Part shown: positions 54,988-64,000 of the stretch, piece after piece
Layout: each line of letters opens with the position of its first letter
How positions within the stretch are numbered: position 1 is the stretch's first letter
Assembly: GCF_000151315.2 (NCBI RefSeq)
Contig: NW_011887309.1
Location: 62,001 to 126,000, forward strand
Source of the DNA: Capsaspora owczarzaki ATCC 30864
Taxonomy: Eukaryota > Opisthokonta > Filasterea
Reading direction: 5' to 3'
DNA: 64,000 nt
Program-made: the position numbers and the translations under genes
Notes under the pieces: generated by a model
What the model was told of the DNA's origin: nothing
The model's input: only the letters and a program-made list of their open reading frames with translations
Database searches by the model: none

Positions 54988-57900
54988 TCACAGCAGAGCC
55001 CCGATCTCGCGGATTGCTGTTCCATCGTCAAAGTTTTTCAGAGCTTTGACGAGCTGCGTAAAGCTTGGTCGTAGTTCTGGGATGGAGTTCCAGCAACTAA
55101 ACATCAAGCTAAACAGGTCAGTTGAGCAGTGCTCCGGCCTGGGTAGTCGACCACCAGCCTCCAGATGAGCCAGTGCCTCAGCGCCATTCATCTGGCTGTA
55201 AGGCGTTGCACCGTAACTAGAGCATTCCCCTACCAATGTGCACCAACACAAGTGAGACTCAAGTGCAATCTTTTCGTACCAACCGGCTCTACTTACAGGC
55301 GGTCACACCAAACGACCACACGTCCGACATGGACGAGAACTTGCGGAAGGTCATTGTTTCCGGTGCCATCCACTACAATCACCAACACAATCAGAATCAC
55401 ATACGACCAGTGGAGCCATCTGACTCAACCCACCTTCACGGGAAGTTTGCCTCGCGTTTGCATGCGATAGTAATCTTGCTCATCCGTCAATTCGCGGGAA
55501 AGCCCGAAATCGGCAATCTTGACCACCATTCCTTGCCCCACAAGGCAGTTGCGCGCGGCAAGATCTCGGTGCACAAAGTTAAGCGTGCCCAGATACTCCA
55601 TGCCGAGTGCAATCTGGCGAATGGCATGGATCTGCTCGTTCTGTGTCCACCAAAGCGAGTGAACCTGGGACTTTTGCAGCAGTGTACGCAAGTCGCCGTA
55701 CTGCACAAACTCGAGCAGAACGAGGTGGGGCTCGGACTCGACCAGAGCCGCAAGCAACCGCACGACATTCGGATGTACAAACGGAGCCATCAATTTCGCC
55801 TCAGCCTCAAAGTCTTGGCGAGATTTCTCGTCAGCGTCGGCCTTGGAAGACTTGACTGCAACCAGCACGGTTGGCGACGCTGTAGGTCCGAGCAAGGTTT
55901 GAGCTCTTGTGGGCAACACGTTGAAAGGCACTTGACCCAGTGACACATCGCCAAATTCACCACTGGCAAGGTGCTTCCCAATGGTCAAGCCTTCGCGAAC
56001 GCGACGAGAATTGCTGCCGGCAACATACGCGCTCGCATCATCGTCAACCACCTCCTCTGGCGGGGCGGTCGGGACAGCTTGATACGACTGTTGTTGACCG
56101 ATCGCCGCTGGGGATGGAATGTCCGCTTTGTCGTGAGCTCCAGCCGAATGGTTTTGAGGGGAAGTTGTCACTTCATCAACCTGATACATGGGCTCAGCAG
56201 CGTTTTGCGATTCCGGCTGCAGCTTTTGGTCGGAGGTTGAGCCGCCATCCTCGTTGTGAGATTCGGTCGAATCGGGAATAGGGGAGATTGTCACTTCTTC
56301 AGCCTCCTGATACATGGGATCGGCAGCGTTCTGCGATTCTGGCTGCAGCTTTTGGCTGGGCTTGGCGGAGGTTGAGCCGTCATCCTCGATGCGAGATTCA
56401 CTCGAATGGGCCAGAGCAGACATTGTCATTTCAATAGTCGTCTGGTCGATGGTGGAACTGGCAGAGTCCTTTGGTTGCAAGTCTGCACGTTGCAGGCGCC
56501 GGCGTCGCAACACGACGAGTACCAGCACAATTATCGCAACTACTGCAACAGCCACAACAGCAGCAGCGATGGCAGCTATTGAAGTTGACGCTTGAGAGCC
56601 GCCACCAGAAGATGAATCAGAGGTAGTCTCAGTGGGCGTCTCAGTGGGCGTCGCAGGCAAAGTGCGGGCCTGCACCTCGATGGGATTCGAAGTCAACGAG
56701 CTTCCAGTCGCAGTAACCATGAAGCCATAGTTCCTGTTAGGGAGCAATCCAGAAAACACAGCCCGGTACTCTTGCTGCACGGCGGAGCTATAGGCGGCGT
56801 TGTCGGCAGCCCAGGGTCCTTGAATAACAGTGTGGACAAGAGTCCAAATCCAATCCCCTTCTTGAACTCGGCACTCGACACGGTATGAACTAAGAACGCT
56901 GTTTCGCTCCCAAGGCTGAGGGCCCTTCCAGGTGATGATGACTGACGTGTCGGTTGTACCCGCGACAAGCCAACGTGGGTCTAAGATGGGGGCGCTCGGC
57001 GAGGTGGTGAAAGTGCCCTTGCGCGAGTCGCTCGGCGGCGAAGTACCTGCACCGTTCGTAGCTTGAATAGTGACGGCGTAGGTGCGGAATGGCAAGAGCG
57101 AAGTAATCGTTCGGGTAGACACTGTGACGGTGCTGTTCGAGCTCTGAGTGGTGTCGCATGCGAGTCGGTAAAACTAGTGTCAACAACCGAAACAGTGTAG
57201 CCCGACAGTGTTCCGTATGGGAAGTTTGGCGCAGCATAGGTGATACTCGCGCCATTCGCGTTGGGAATCATGGTCAACGTTTCAGTGCCAGCAAAACGAG
57301 GAGTTGCTTCAGTGGTTTTGAAAGTAACTGCCGAGCCGAGCGAAGTTGATCCCCTTACATTGTAGGCGGTGATGATGTACGCATAATTCGTGAATGGCGT
57401 CAAACCAGTGTCGACGTAACTCGAGGTTGCGAGATCGGAAGCAACTGTAGTGCCACCGCGACTAACCGAGTAAGTCAAATAGTTCGTGTCCTGAGGGTAC
57501 GGAACATCTGGCCAGTCGAGAGTGATCTGGCGGGACGAAGGGACGGCCATGATGGAGGACGGAGTCAAGGCACCCCAGCTTGGTTGCGAGCTAGCAGTTG
57601 TCACCGTGAGGAACCTGTTGCTTGGAACCCAGTTGTCGGTTGAGCTTTTAACGTGCACAGTCACACTGTACTGCACATAGGGTTCATAGCCAGTGTTCGA
57701 CGCTGCGGCGACTGTCACGGCGGCCGAATTGACAGCTACAGTCTTGAAGAGAAGGGTCGGATTGGGGTAATTGGGGCTTGCGGTGATTTGAGTGGCAACA
57801 ATTCGATACTTCAGGTTGCTTGGATTATCTTGAGCATAGACAGGAGCCGCCCAATTCAACGCGAACGAGCTTGTCGTTCGCCCTGATGCCGAGAGAGTGG

Positions 57901-60900
57901 GAGCGATCAGCCAAATGGGGTCCGCGGGGTCTTGGCGCAAAGTTGACGGGGTAGAGAAGGGCTTCGAGAAACCAGAATCGGCGCTCTTGGCCGCAACTGT
58001 CCAATTGTAAACAATACCTGGGTAGAGCCCAGTGACAGTGGTGCTCGTGGTTTGGAGAGTGTTGCTGAAGGTTTGAATGGTTTGATTTCCAGGATTGGGT
58101 TGCGTCGCAGTAAACTGAACCCAATACACAATTGGGTCACCACCGTTCTTGGTCGTAGGCTCAGGCCAGGAGATGGTTGCGGTGTCTGTCGTGACACTTA
58201 GGGTGAGAATAGTCGGTGCGCTGAAGGACGGCGGGATTGCAAGTACACTGACAGAGCCTGTCGAAATGGACGACAAGGCGCCAACGTTTGTGATTTTCCA
58301 CTCCAAAGTGTAGACTGTGCTCGCCTGCATAGTGACCGTGGTGGTGTCAGTTGTAAATGTCGGGGCCGAGGTGAAACTGCCAGAACTAGTCAGCTTGTAT
58401 CGCAGCAAAAAAGTCACACTGGCTGAGGCCGGAGTGCCGCGATAGTACGCGCCAGTCAAGTTAAACGTCACAGCATAGCTGGTCGGTCCATTCGAAACAA
58501 ATGAAGGCACGATCAGACTCGGGTCAATAGTTGGCGGGGCAGCGGCGGTTCGGACTGAGGAAAGGACAGCACTGGTAGAGTACAGATCGTTGCTCACAGT
58601 CAAACGGTAATCATAAACCGTGTACGGCGCCAACAATGCATCGCTGTCGGTCGCAGACAAGTTTGCCGCTGGAAACGCCCCGACAGACACAAAGGCCCCT
58701 TGAGGGTTGTTGAGACGACGTTCAACCGTCCATTGCGAGGCAGAATTGACAGTGGGGCCGTTGATGAGCGTAAGAACGCCATTCCATTCCAGTGAAACAG
58801 AGTTGAAGGTCTGTCCTGTTGATGTGAATTGGGTTGACACGATTGTCGGCGCGGCAGCAAGCGTCAGGAAGTTGGAGGCGGTCAGTGGATCAGAATTATA
58901 CAAAGTGCCGCTAACGCTTCGAGCGATAACGGTAAAATTGTACTGATTGTAGGCGCGAAGGTTGGAGACAGTCACACTGGTCGCAGCGACGATACCTGCG
59001 CTTGGGGAAGGAGTAGGACTTCCGCTGATAGCCCAAGCGTAGTCGCCAGGTAAGCTGTTCCATGTCGCTGCCGTCCAAGAGAATTGGATGGAATTGACGG
59101 CCGGAGTTGACGACACAGTAGTACTGGAGAAGGTGGCCTGGGCCGCAGCAGTTTTGAAGGTCGCAGTGGCAATAGTGGATGTGTTTCCAACGGCGTTTCT
59201 TGCCTGCACACTGTACGTGTAATCAGTGAAGGGCAGCAAGCCAGTATTGTCCGTGGCCGAAGTGAGACTGTCAGCATAGTCCTTGATGGACAGCGACGAT
59301 GGGGCAGTTCGGTCCACCTTATAAACGAGAGGACCACCACCACGGGCTGTACCATTCCATTGAAACGTGAGCGAGTTCGCCGCGCTGGTTGTCAGAGTGG
59401 GCGTGGTAACGGTGGGAGTGTTGGCAAAGGTGGTGAACGTAGTCAAGGCCACAGGCTCCGAAACGTTGCCATACGCGTTGGTGAAAACCAGAGAGAAATC
59501 GTACGTCGCGCCCGAAGTCACGCCAGTGCTCAGGGAGTAGGATGTTGCAGTGGTCGGAGAGATTGCACTTGAGTTGAGCATCACCTGATAACCACTAGCC
59601 CCAACTGAACCAGCACCGCAAAAGCTCTGTACAGAGCTGGTCCAACTGAAACTGAACGCATTATAGGTGTAATTAAGCGAGGTAACGGTTGCCGAAATCA
59701 CTGGCTGGTCAGCGAGGGTGGTGAAGCTTTTAGCGGACGTGGTGACGGTTTGGCCTTCACTCGTAGTAGCAGTCAGAGTGTACGAGTAAGTGGTGCACGG
59801 ATCCAAACCATCGTCGGTAAAGAAGAATTGGCCGGTCGCCAAAGCGGAACTTGATTCCGGCGGGAGTGCCAGTATAATTGACCCACGCTTCAGGACAAAC
59901 GTGATTGGTGTTGGTCCATTCAGAGCAGCCAAGGTCCAACCAACAGTGACAGAATTCTGGGTGCTGTACGGTGCGGTGGTCAAGAAAGCGACAGTAGGAG
60001 CAGCAGCAACGGTCGTCACGGTCAGCGTACTCTCCGTATAATTGCCGACAGCGTTGGTTACTCGCACAGTGTACGTGTACAAGGTGTACGGCGACAAGCC
60101 CGAATCGGTGTATGAAAATGTGTTTGGGAGTGAGCCAGCGTAGACTGCAGTGGTGCCCACCTGGCTGCCATTACGGAAGAGTGTATAAGCCAACGACAAG
60201 GTGGACTCCTGACCGCTGCTGGTAACCGTCCAACTGAGAGGGACTTGAGTGGCAGTGATGGTGCCAGCAGCAAGGGCAGTCCCGATGACAGGGTCGACAA
60301 AGCCCGTTCTGCCCGTGAAGACTTGATAAACATTCGCGGTGCCCGTGATTTGGTTGGAAACAGTGATCCTGACATTGTACCATGTGCCAGGATCGAGCAC
60401 GAGTGCAGGAGATGACGTGTAGCCCGGCCAATAGGCGTAGCTGTCGGTGCCCGCGGACGCCAGCTTGTACTCGACAGCAGGGTAGGCAATGGTACCGGAT
60501 GGTCCGACGGTTGACGCACCATGATTGGCTACCAGACTCAGGCCAGGACAGAACGTACGCATTCACATTTGCTGTGGCACTCAACAAGATGCTGTTGGGA
60601 TTCAGAGTCACATCGTTTGCGGTCGTTTGGGAGGGTGGGGCCGCAGTTGCTCCAAGTAATGTCGCGCCAGCTCCGATGTCAGAGTAGACGGAAACAGTGT
60701 ACGTGTAGGCAGTGTTTTTAGTCAGGCTAATATCAGTGTAGATCAGGGCAGTGCCAGTGTACACAGCCGTCGCCGGACCAGGACTGCGAGTGACACGATA
60801 TTCCATCGGTGAAGCAAAGCTGCCATACGCAGCCCAACTGAGCGTGATGTAATTGCCAGTGGCAGCTGTGAAAGTAATATCGAGATCCGCACCACGAACT

Positions 60901-61041
60901 GTCAAAGCGGAGAATGCACATCAACTTTGGCGTGAGTCGTTCAATCCTGATTCCAGCCTCAAGCAAACTTATTGCTTATTACTTACCAGAGCCCACCGCA
61001 GCCAAAAGCGCCACAGCAAGCAGGAACAATCTGGTCTTCAT
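54988..61041 (-). CDS. Receptor tyrosine kinase with FN3 ectodomain
   Basis: Four exons (60987-61041, 55434-60898, 55297-55372, 54988-55229) encode roughly 1945 aa. The first exon is a signal peptide (MKTRLFLLAVALLAAVGSG). The ectodomain is about fourteen FN3-like repeats, each ending near a YxxxVxAxN strand (YTYTVRVTNAVGN, YTYSVQARNAVGN, YAVTIQATNGAGT). One transmembrane helix (AAIAAAVVAVAVVAIIVLVL) ends at RRRRLQ. The cytosolic part has a disordered juxtamembrane region with two PMYQ cassettes, then the kinase: HLASGEFGDVSLG, VAVKSSK, FVHRDLAARNCLV, IADFGLSRE, an activation loop DYYRM and LPVK-WMAPE across a splice, then WECSSYGATPYSQM. All catalytic residues are present. The frame changes by one base near 60530 and back near 57160; see findings. 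Ligand is unknown. Confidence 0.9.
56186..56400. repeat. Direct duplication in the receptor kinase juxtamembrane region
   Basis: Two diverged copies (about 56303-56400 and 56186-56262) encode DDGSTS...QKLQPESQNAADPMYQEAEEVT and its near twin, each with one PMYQ tyrosine. Confidence 0.85.
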
Positions 61042-62234
61042 TTGAAAAGCGAGCAGACTGCAAGAAACAAAAAAAAAAAAAAAAACATCAAAACAATAAG
61101 CGCCGTTTCTAAGAGTGGATTGGCACTGTTGCCACGGCCAACCGCAAGCCGGTCTCTCGTTCCTCCACCCAACAAGACATGTCAGTAGCAGCAGCGACAC
61201 TCCACCGAAGCGGAGAGTGAACGTGTGGGGTGGGGGGGGGGGGTAGAAGTGACCACAGACACCTCTTTGCTCATTGCATCTGATTCGCTCAAAAACCACA
61301 ACAAACGCCGACACGCGGGCGGTGGTGCCTGTGCCGCCGCAGCATCTGTGCCAGCGACACTAGTCCACTTAGCGGGGCGCATTGGTGCATGCGAGGAGGG
61401 CGAGGGTCGCAGTAAACCAGGCACCTCTGGGTTGTGCTCACCACATGTATTAGCGCCACCCTTCAAAGTCGCAGACGCCCTGCCCCCCTTCCGGCCCTTC
61501 CTTTTGGCCGTGTCACTTCTTCTGTTTGCTCTGAGTAGCTTGTGACAACAGAGGCGCATCATCGGATCAGACGGGAGCGGGACGGCAAGAGTGCAGGACA
61601 GCGGAGGCAGGCAAAGCATCTCCGACTCAACGACTACGACTCCAGCGGGCCCCCTCTCTCTCTCTCTCTCCCCTCCTCCTCCTCCTCCTCCTCACTGACG
61701 CGGGTCGGGCATTTCCCCAGCAAGCACCACTTCGTCCTTTCGGGTTGGGTCTGACGATGCGCTGTTGGCTTACTTGTTCCTGCAACAGAAAAGGGGGAAA
61801 AACCGCAACAAGAAGACAAAAAAAAAAATAAATAAACTGAATCGTCTGAGCCGATGAGTGCTGTCCTTTTGCCGGCCTTCTCTTTCGACGTCTGCGTGCG
61901 CGTGCGGCATCCCAGTTGGACCTCTTGTATGAAACTGCACCTGAATTGGATCATCTGGTCGCGATTCAACCCCTGTGTGACGCTGCGCGCAGTGCAGAAC
62001 GAACGGATCACTGCTGCGGCTTTGTTTCGTGCGCCCTCTCGACACGAATTGTCAACCAGATAAGATCAAAGGAGAAAAAACCTCGCTCGTCTCTATTCAA
62101 GTCAGAGCACATCGACAAACACGAGCGAACGGATACCAAGGTCAGCGTTTTACTACTCGATTCCAAAATAGGACTTGTCAACCGCTCAGTCTCGTTTTTG
62201 TTTGGATTTACTTCCATCTCGATATCATTTCCTC
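61042..62234. other. Divergent intergenic region between receptor kinase and GOT2
   Basis: This 1.2-kb region holds both promoters. It contains poly-A (61067-61084), a G run near 61230-61243, (CT)n/(CTC)n near 61653-61693 and poly-A near 61818-61828. Several frames of 70-140 codons occur on both strands, but none shows recognisable homology; a spliced 5' UTR is possible. Confidence 0.5.
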
Positions 62235-64000
62235 ATGCTGTCTCAGCAGTCATTGCGTATCACGACCAAGATTGCAGCGTCGCCTGCTCGCTTTGCAAGG
62301 TGAGTGTGGAACGACTCCCCCAATGAAGCGCGAAGTTGAATCAGTATCTCTATTGTTTGATCCTGGCTGCTTTATACTCACTCGCTGCGCTACCAATTCA
62401 TTACCCCCGGCTGGCTCACTGTTTTTGCCATGCACTGCTCTCAGCCTCTGGGCTGGCGTTCCCGAGGGCCCCGCGGACCCGATTCTCGGCTTGACCGAGG
62501 CCTGGCGCAAGGATCCCTCGCCTGCCAAGATCAACGTCGGCGTCGGTGCCTACCGCGATGCGAACGGCAAGGCGTTCGTCCTTCCCTCCGTCCGCAAGGT
62601 ACTGTCGCTCTCCTTCTCTCTCTCTCTCTCGCTCGCTCGATGCTTGTCTGGATGCTTGATCTTTTTACGTCCCATCTGAGACCTGCACATCCAAAAGCCC
62701 TGATCCTGATCCTGATCCTGATCTCGGTCTCGCTCTCTGCCGTTGAATCCCATCCTCCGACGGCTGATGATGTCTTGGCTTTTGGTTCGCACATGGCACA
62801 GCTCCCCCTGCTCGAATGCGATGGGGATGGTGCTGTCGCTCGGGGGGGGGGGCGTTCTGATGTGATTGGACTGGTGTTGGAGTGTTGAAACGAGAGAGAG
62901 AATGGGTGAGGAAAGAGAGAGGGGAGAGAGGGGAGAGAGAGGGGGAAGATGGGGCGAGATTGTGGACCCAGTTAGTGACGAGTGTGAGCAATCCCCTAAC
63001 TGCTCATCACACCCCAGCCAACTAGATCAGACAAGGCGACGAATACAAAGTGCCTTGCATGGATTGAAAAAGAGTTCTAGGTGGATTCGCAGAGTGGGGA
63101 AAGCGACAAAGCAGGAATATACTGCAAGACATTGCGGATGTGTGGACACGGCGGTCGCCCGCCGCTGTGGATCCAGCCATCCATCCATCATGCTGAGGTG
63201 TACTTTCGAAATATCAACAGCTGGCAGCATTTCATTGGTTTGATTCCGAATGCAGGATGACGAAATTTTCAACCAAAAAACCGGTCTTGTTTGTTTGTTT
63301 GTTTGCTTGTTTGTTTGTTTGGTTTTGCTTTGAGGATCGGCTGATTCATGATGTCATGGCACCTCAGATTGTTTGCTAACTTTGCTTTTCGACGTAACAC
63401 GCGCAGGCCGAGGCAATCATTGCCGGAAAGAACCTCGACAAGGAGTACGCCTCGATCGAGGGTCATGCTGACTTCCGCAGCGCGGCGCTCAAGTTTGCCC
63501 TTGGCAAGGACCTCTTCAAGGATGTTCACGTACGGATTGTTGTTGTTGTTGTTTATTTGTTTTGTGGCAGCCATTCCAAATCTTGCAAATCTGAACGCTC
63601 GTTTGGTGTTGCATGTAGGCCGCCACTGTCCAATCCATCTCTGGCACTGGTGCGCTCCGCCTCGGCGGCGAGTTCCTCCGTCGCTTCCACAGGAAGCCCG
63701 AGGTTGCCCTTCCCGACCGCACCTGGCCCACCCACGACAAGATTCTCAACGCCGCTGGTGTTTCCACCTCCTCCTACCGCTACTACGATGCCAGCACCAT
63801 CAGCCTGAACTTTAAGGCGATGGTTGAGGATTTGACCGTAAGCGCAATACGATGATATTTTTTTTCTTTGTGTGTGTTTGTTTTTCATGGGTCATGTCGC
63901 TTTATTTGTATCTAATGGTTGCACTCTTCTATGACGCAGCAACGTGCCCCTGGCTCGGCCGTCCTGCTCCATGCCTGCGCTCATAACCCCACCGGCATCG
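62235..64000 (+). CDS. GOT2: Aspartate aminotransferase, mitochondrial (partial, 3' end outside window)
   Basis: It is a PLP enzyme interconverting aspartate/2-oxoglutarate and oxaloacetate/glutamate, central to the malate-aspartate shuttle. Five exons are visible: 62235-62299, 62445-62598, 63407-63529, 63619-63837 and 63940-64000 (continuing). The first encodes a presequence, [20 protein letters not shown]. The body follows GOT2: [89 protein letters not shown] and [12 protein letters not shown], where the window ends before the PLP lysine. The presequence favours the mitochondrial form. The second intron (62599-63406) is 808 nt and includes a poly-G run and GAGAGA tracts. Confidence 0.94.

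Noticed and set aside
60490-60560. Short intron explaining the first frame switch in the receptor kinase
   Set aside because: A GTTCTG donor with a GAG acceptor 85 nt away would restore the frame but would remove the conserved YVLSW strand of the FN3 domain, so I left it as an unexplained discontinuity.
61225-62234. Several 70-140 codon frames between the receptor kinase and GOT2
   Set aside because: Low-complexity, mutually overlapping and without recognisable homology.

Overview
The window is nuclear DNA from a gene-dense unicellular eukaryote. Genes lie a few hundred bases apart on both strands. They are split by short GT-AG introns, and most splice junctions here can be placed by protein homology. 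Introns and intergenic gaps carry long homopolymer runs (poly-A/T, poly-C/G) and simple repeats. A secreted, fibronectin-III-rich receptor tyrosine kinase with one transmembrane segment, an LRR/coiled-coil/TKL kinase, an ERK-type MAP kinase and an ASPM-like protein together point to a unicellular holozoan. A filasterean such as Capsaspora fits best; this is an inference from gene content, not a sequence match.

Layout. 1-875: 3' end of an unrecognised gene. 1125-3507 (-): RAD23. 3672-6357: an apparently complete Tc1/mariner-like DNA transposon plus a diverged relic of the same kind of element. 6728-12116 (+): an ankyrin-repeat protein, DPH3, and an LRR-coiled coil-TKL kinase in which each LRR is one 84-nt exon. 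12462-15090 (+): a pseudouridine-5'-phosphate glycosidase fused to a PfkB kinase. 15349-19593 (-): UMP-CMP kinase and the complex I 75-kDa subunit. 21934-25354 (+): a SAPS-domain PP6 regulatory subunit. 26134-34062 (-): an MTCH2-like carrier, a Wee1 kinase and an AARSD1-like alanyl-tRNA editing protein. 34301-36165 (+): threonine synthase-like. 36277-39375 (-): UFD1-fold zinc-finger protein. 39628-42397 (+): ERK-type MAPK. 42602-48796 (-): an ARS2/SERRATE-like protein, a HAD-like protein and a small membrane protein. 49126-61041 (-): ASPM-like protein and the FN3 receptor tyrosine kinase. 62235-end (+): mitochondrial aspartate aminotransferase, cut by the window edge.

The genes do not form one pathway. 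Themes recur: mitochondria (NDUFS1, MTCH2, GOT2), cell-cycle and spindle control (Wee1, ASPM, PP6 regulator), ubiquitin/proteasome (RAD23, UFD1-like), RNA and translation quality (ARS2, AARSD1, DPH3) and signalling (ERK, receptor tyrosine kinase, LRR-TKL kinase). Two close divergent pairs probably share promoters: AARSD1/threonine synthase (238 bp) and UFD1-like/ERK (252 bp).

The items most worth a second look are the exon-per-repeat LRR kinase with its near-identical introns, the duplicated tyrosine cassettes and paired frame discontinuities of the receptor kinase, the transposon and its relic, and a recurrent AAAAACC-poly(A) signature in introns. I did not find anything I would call a wholly new biological system.
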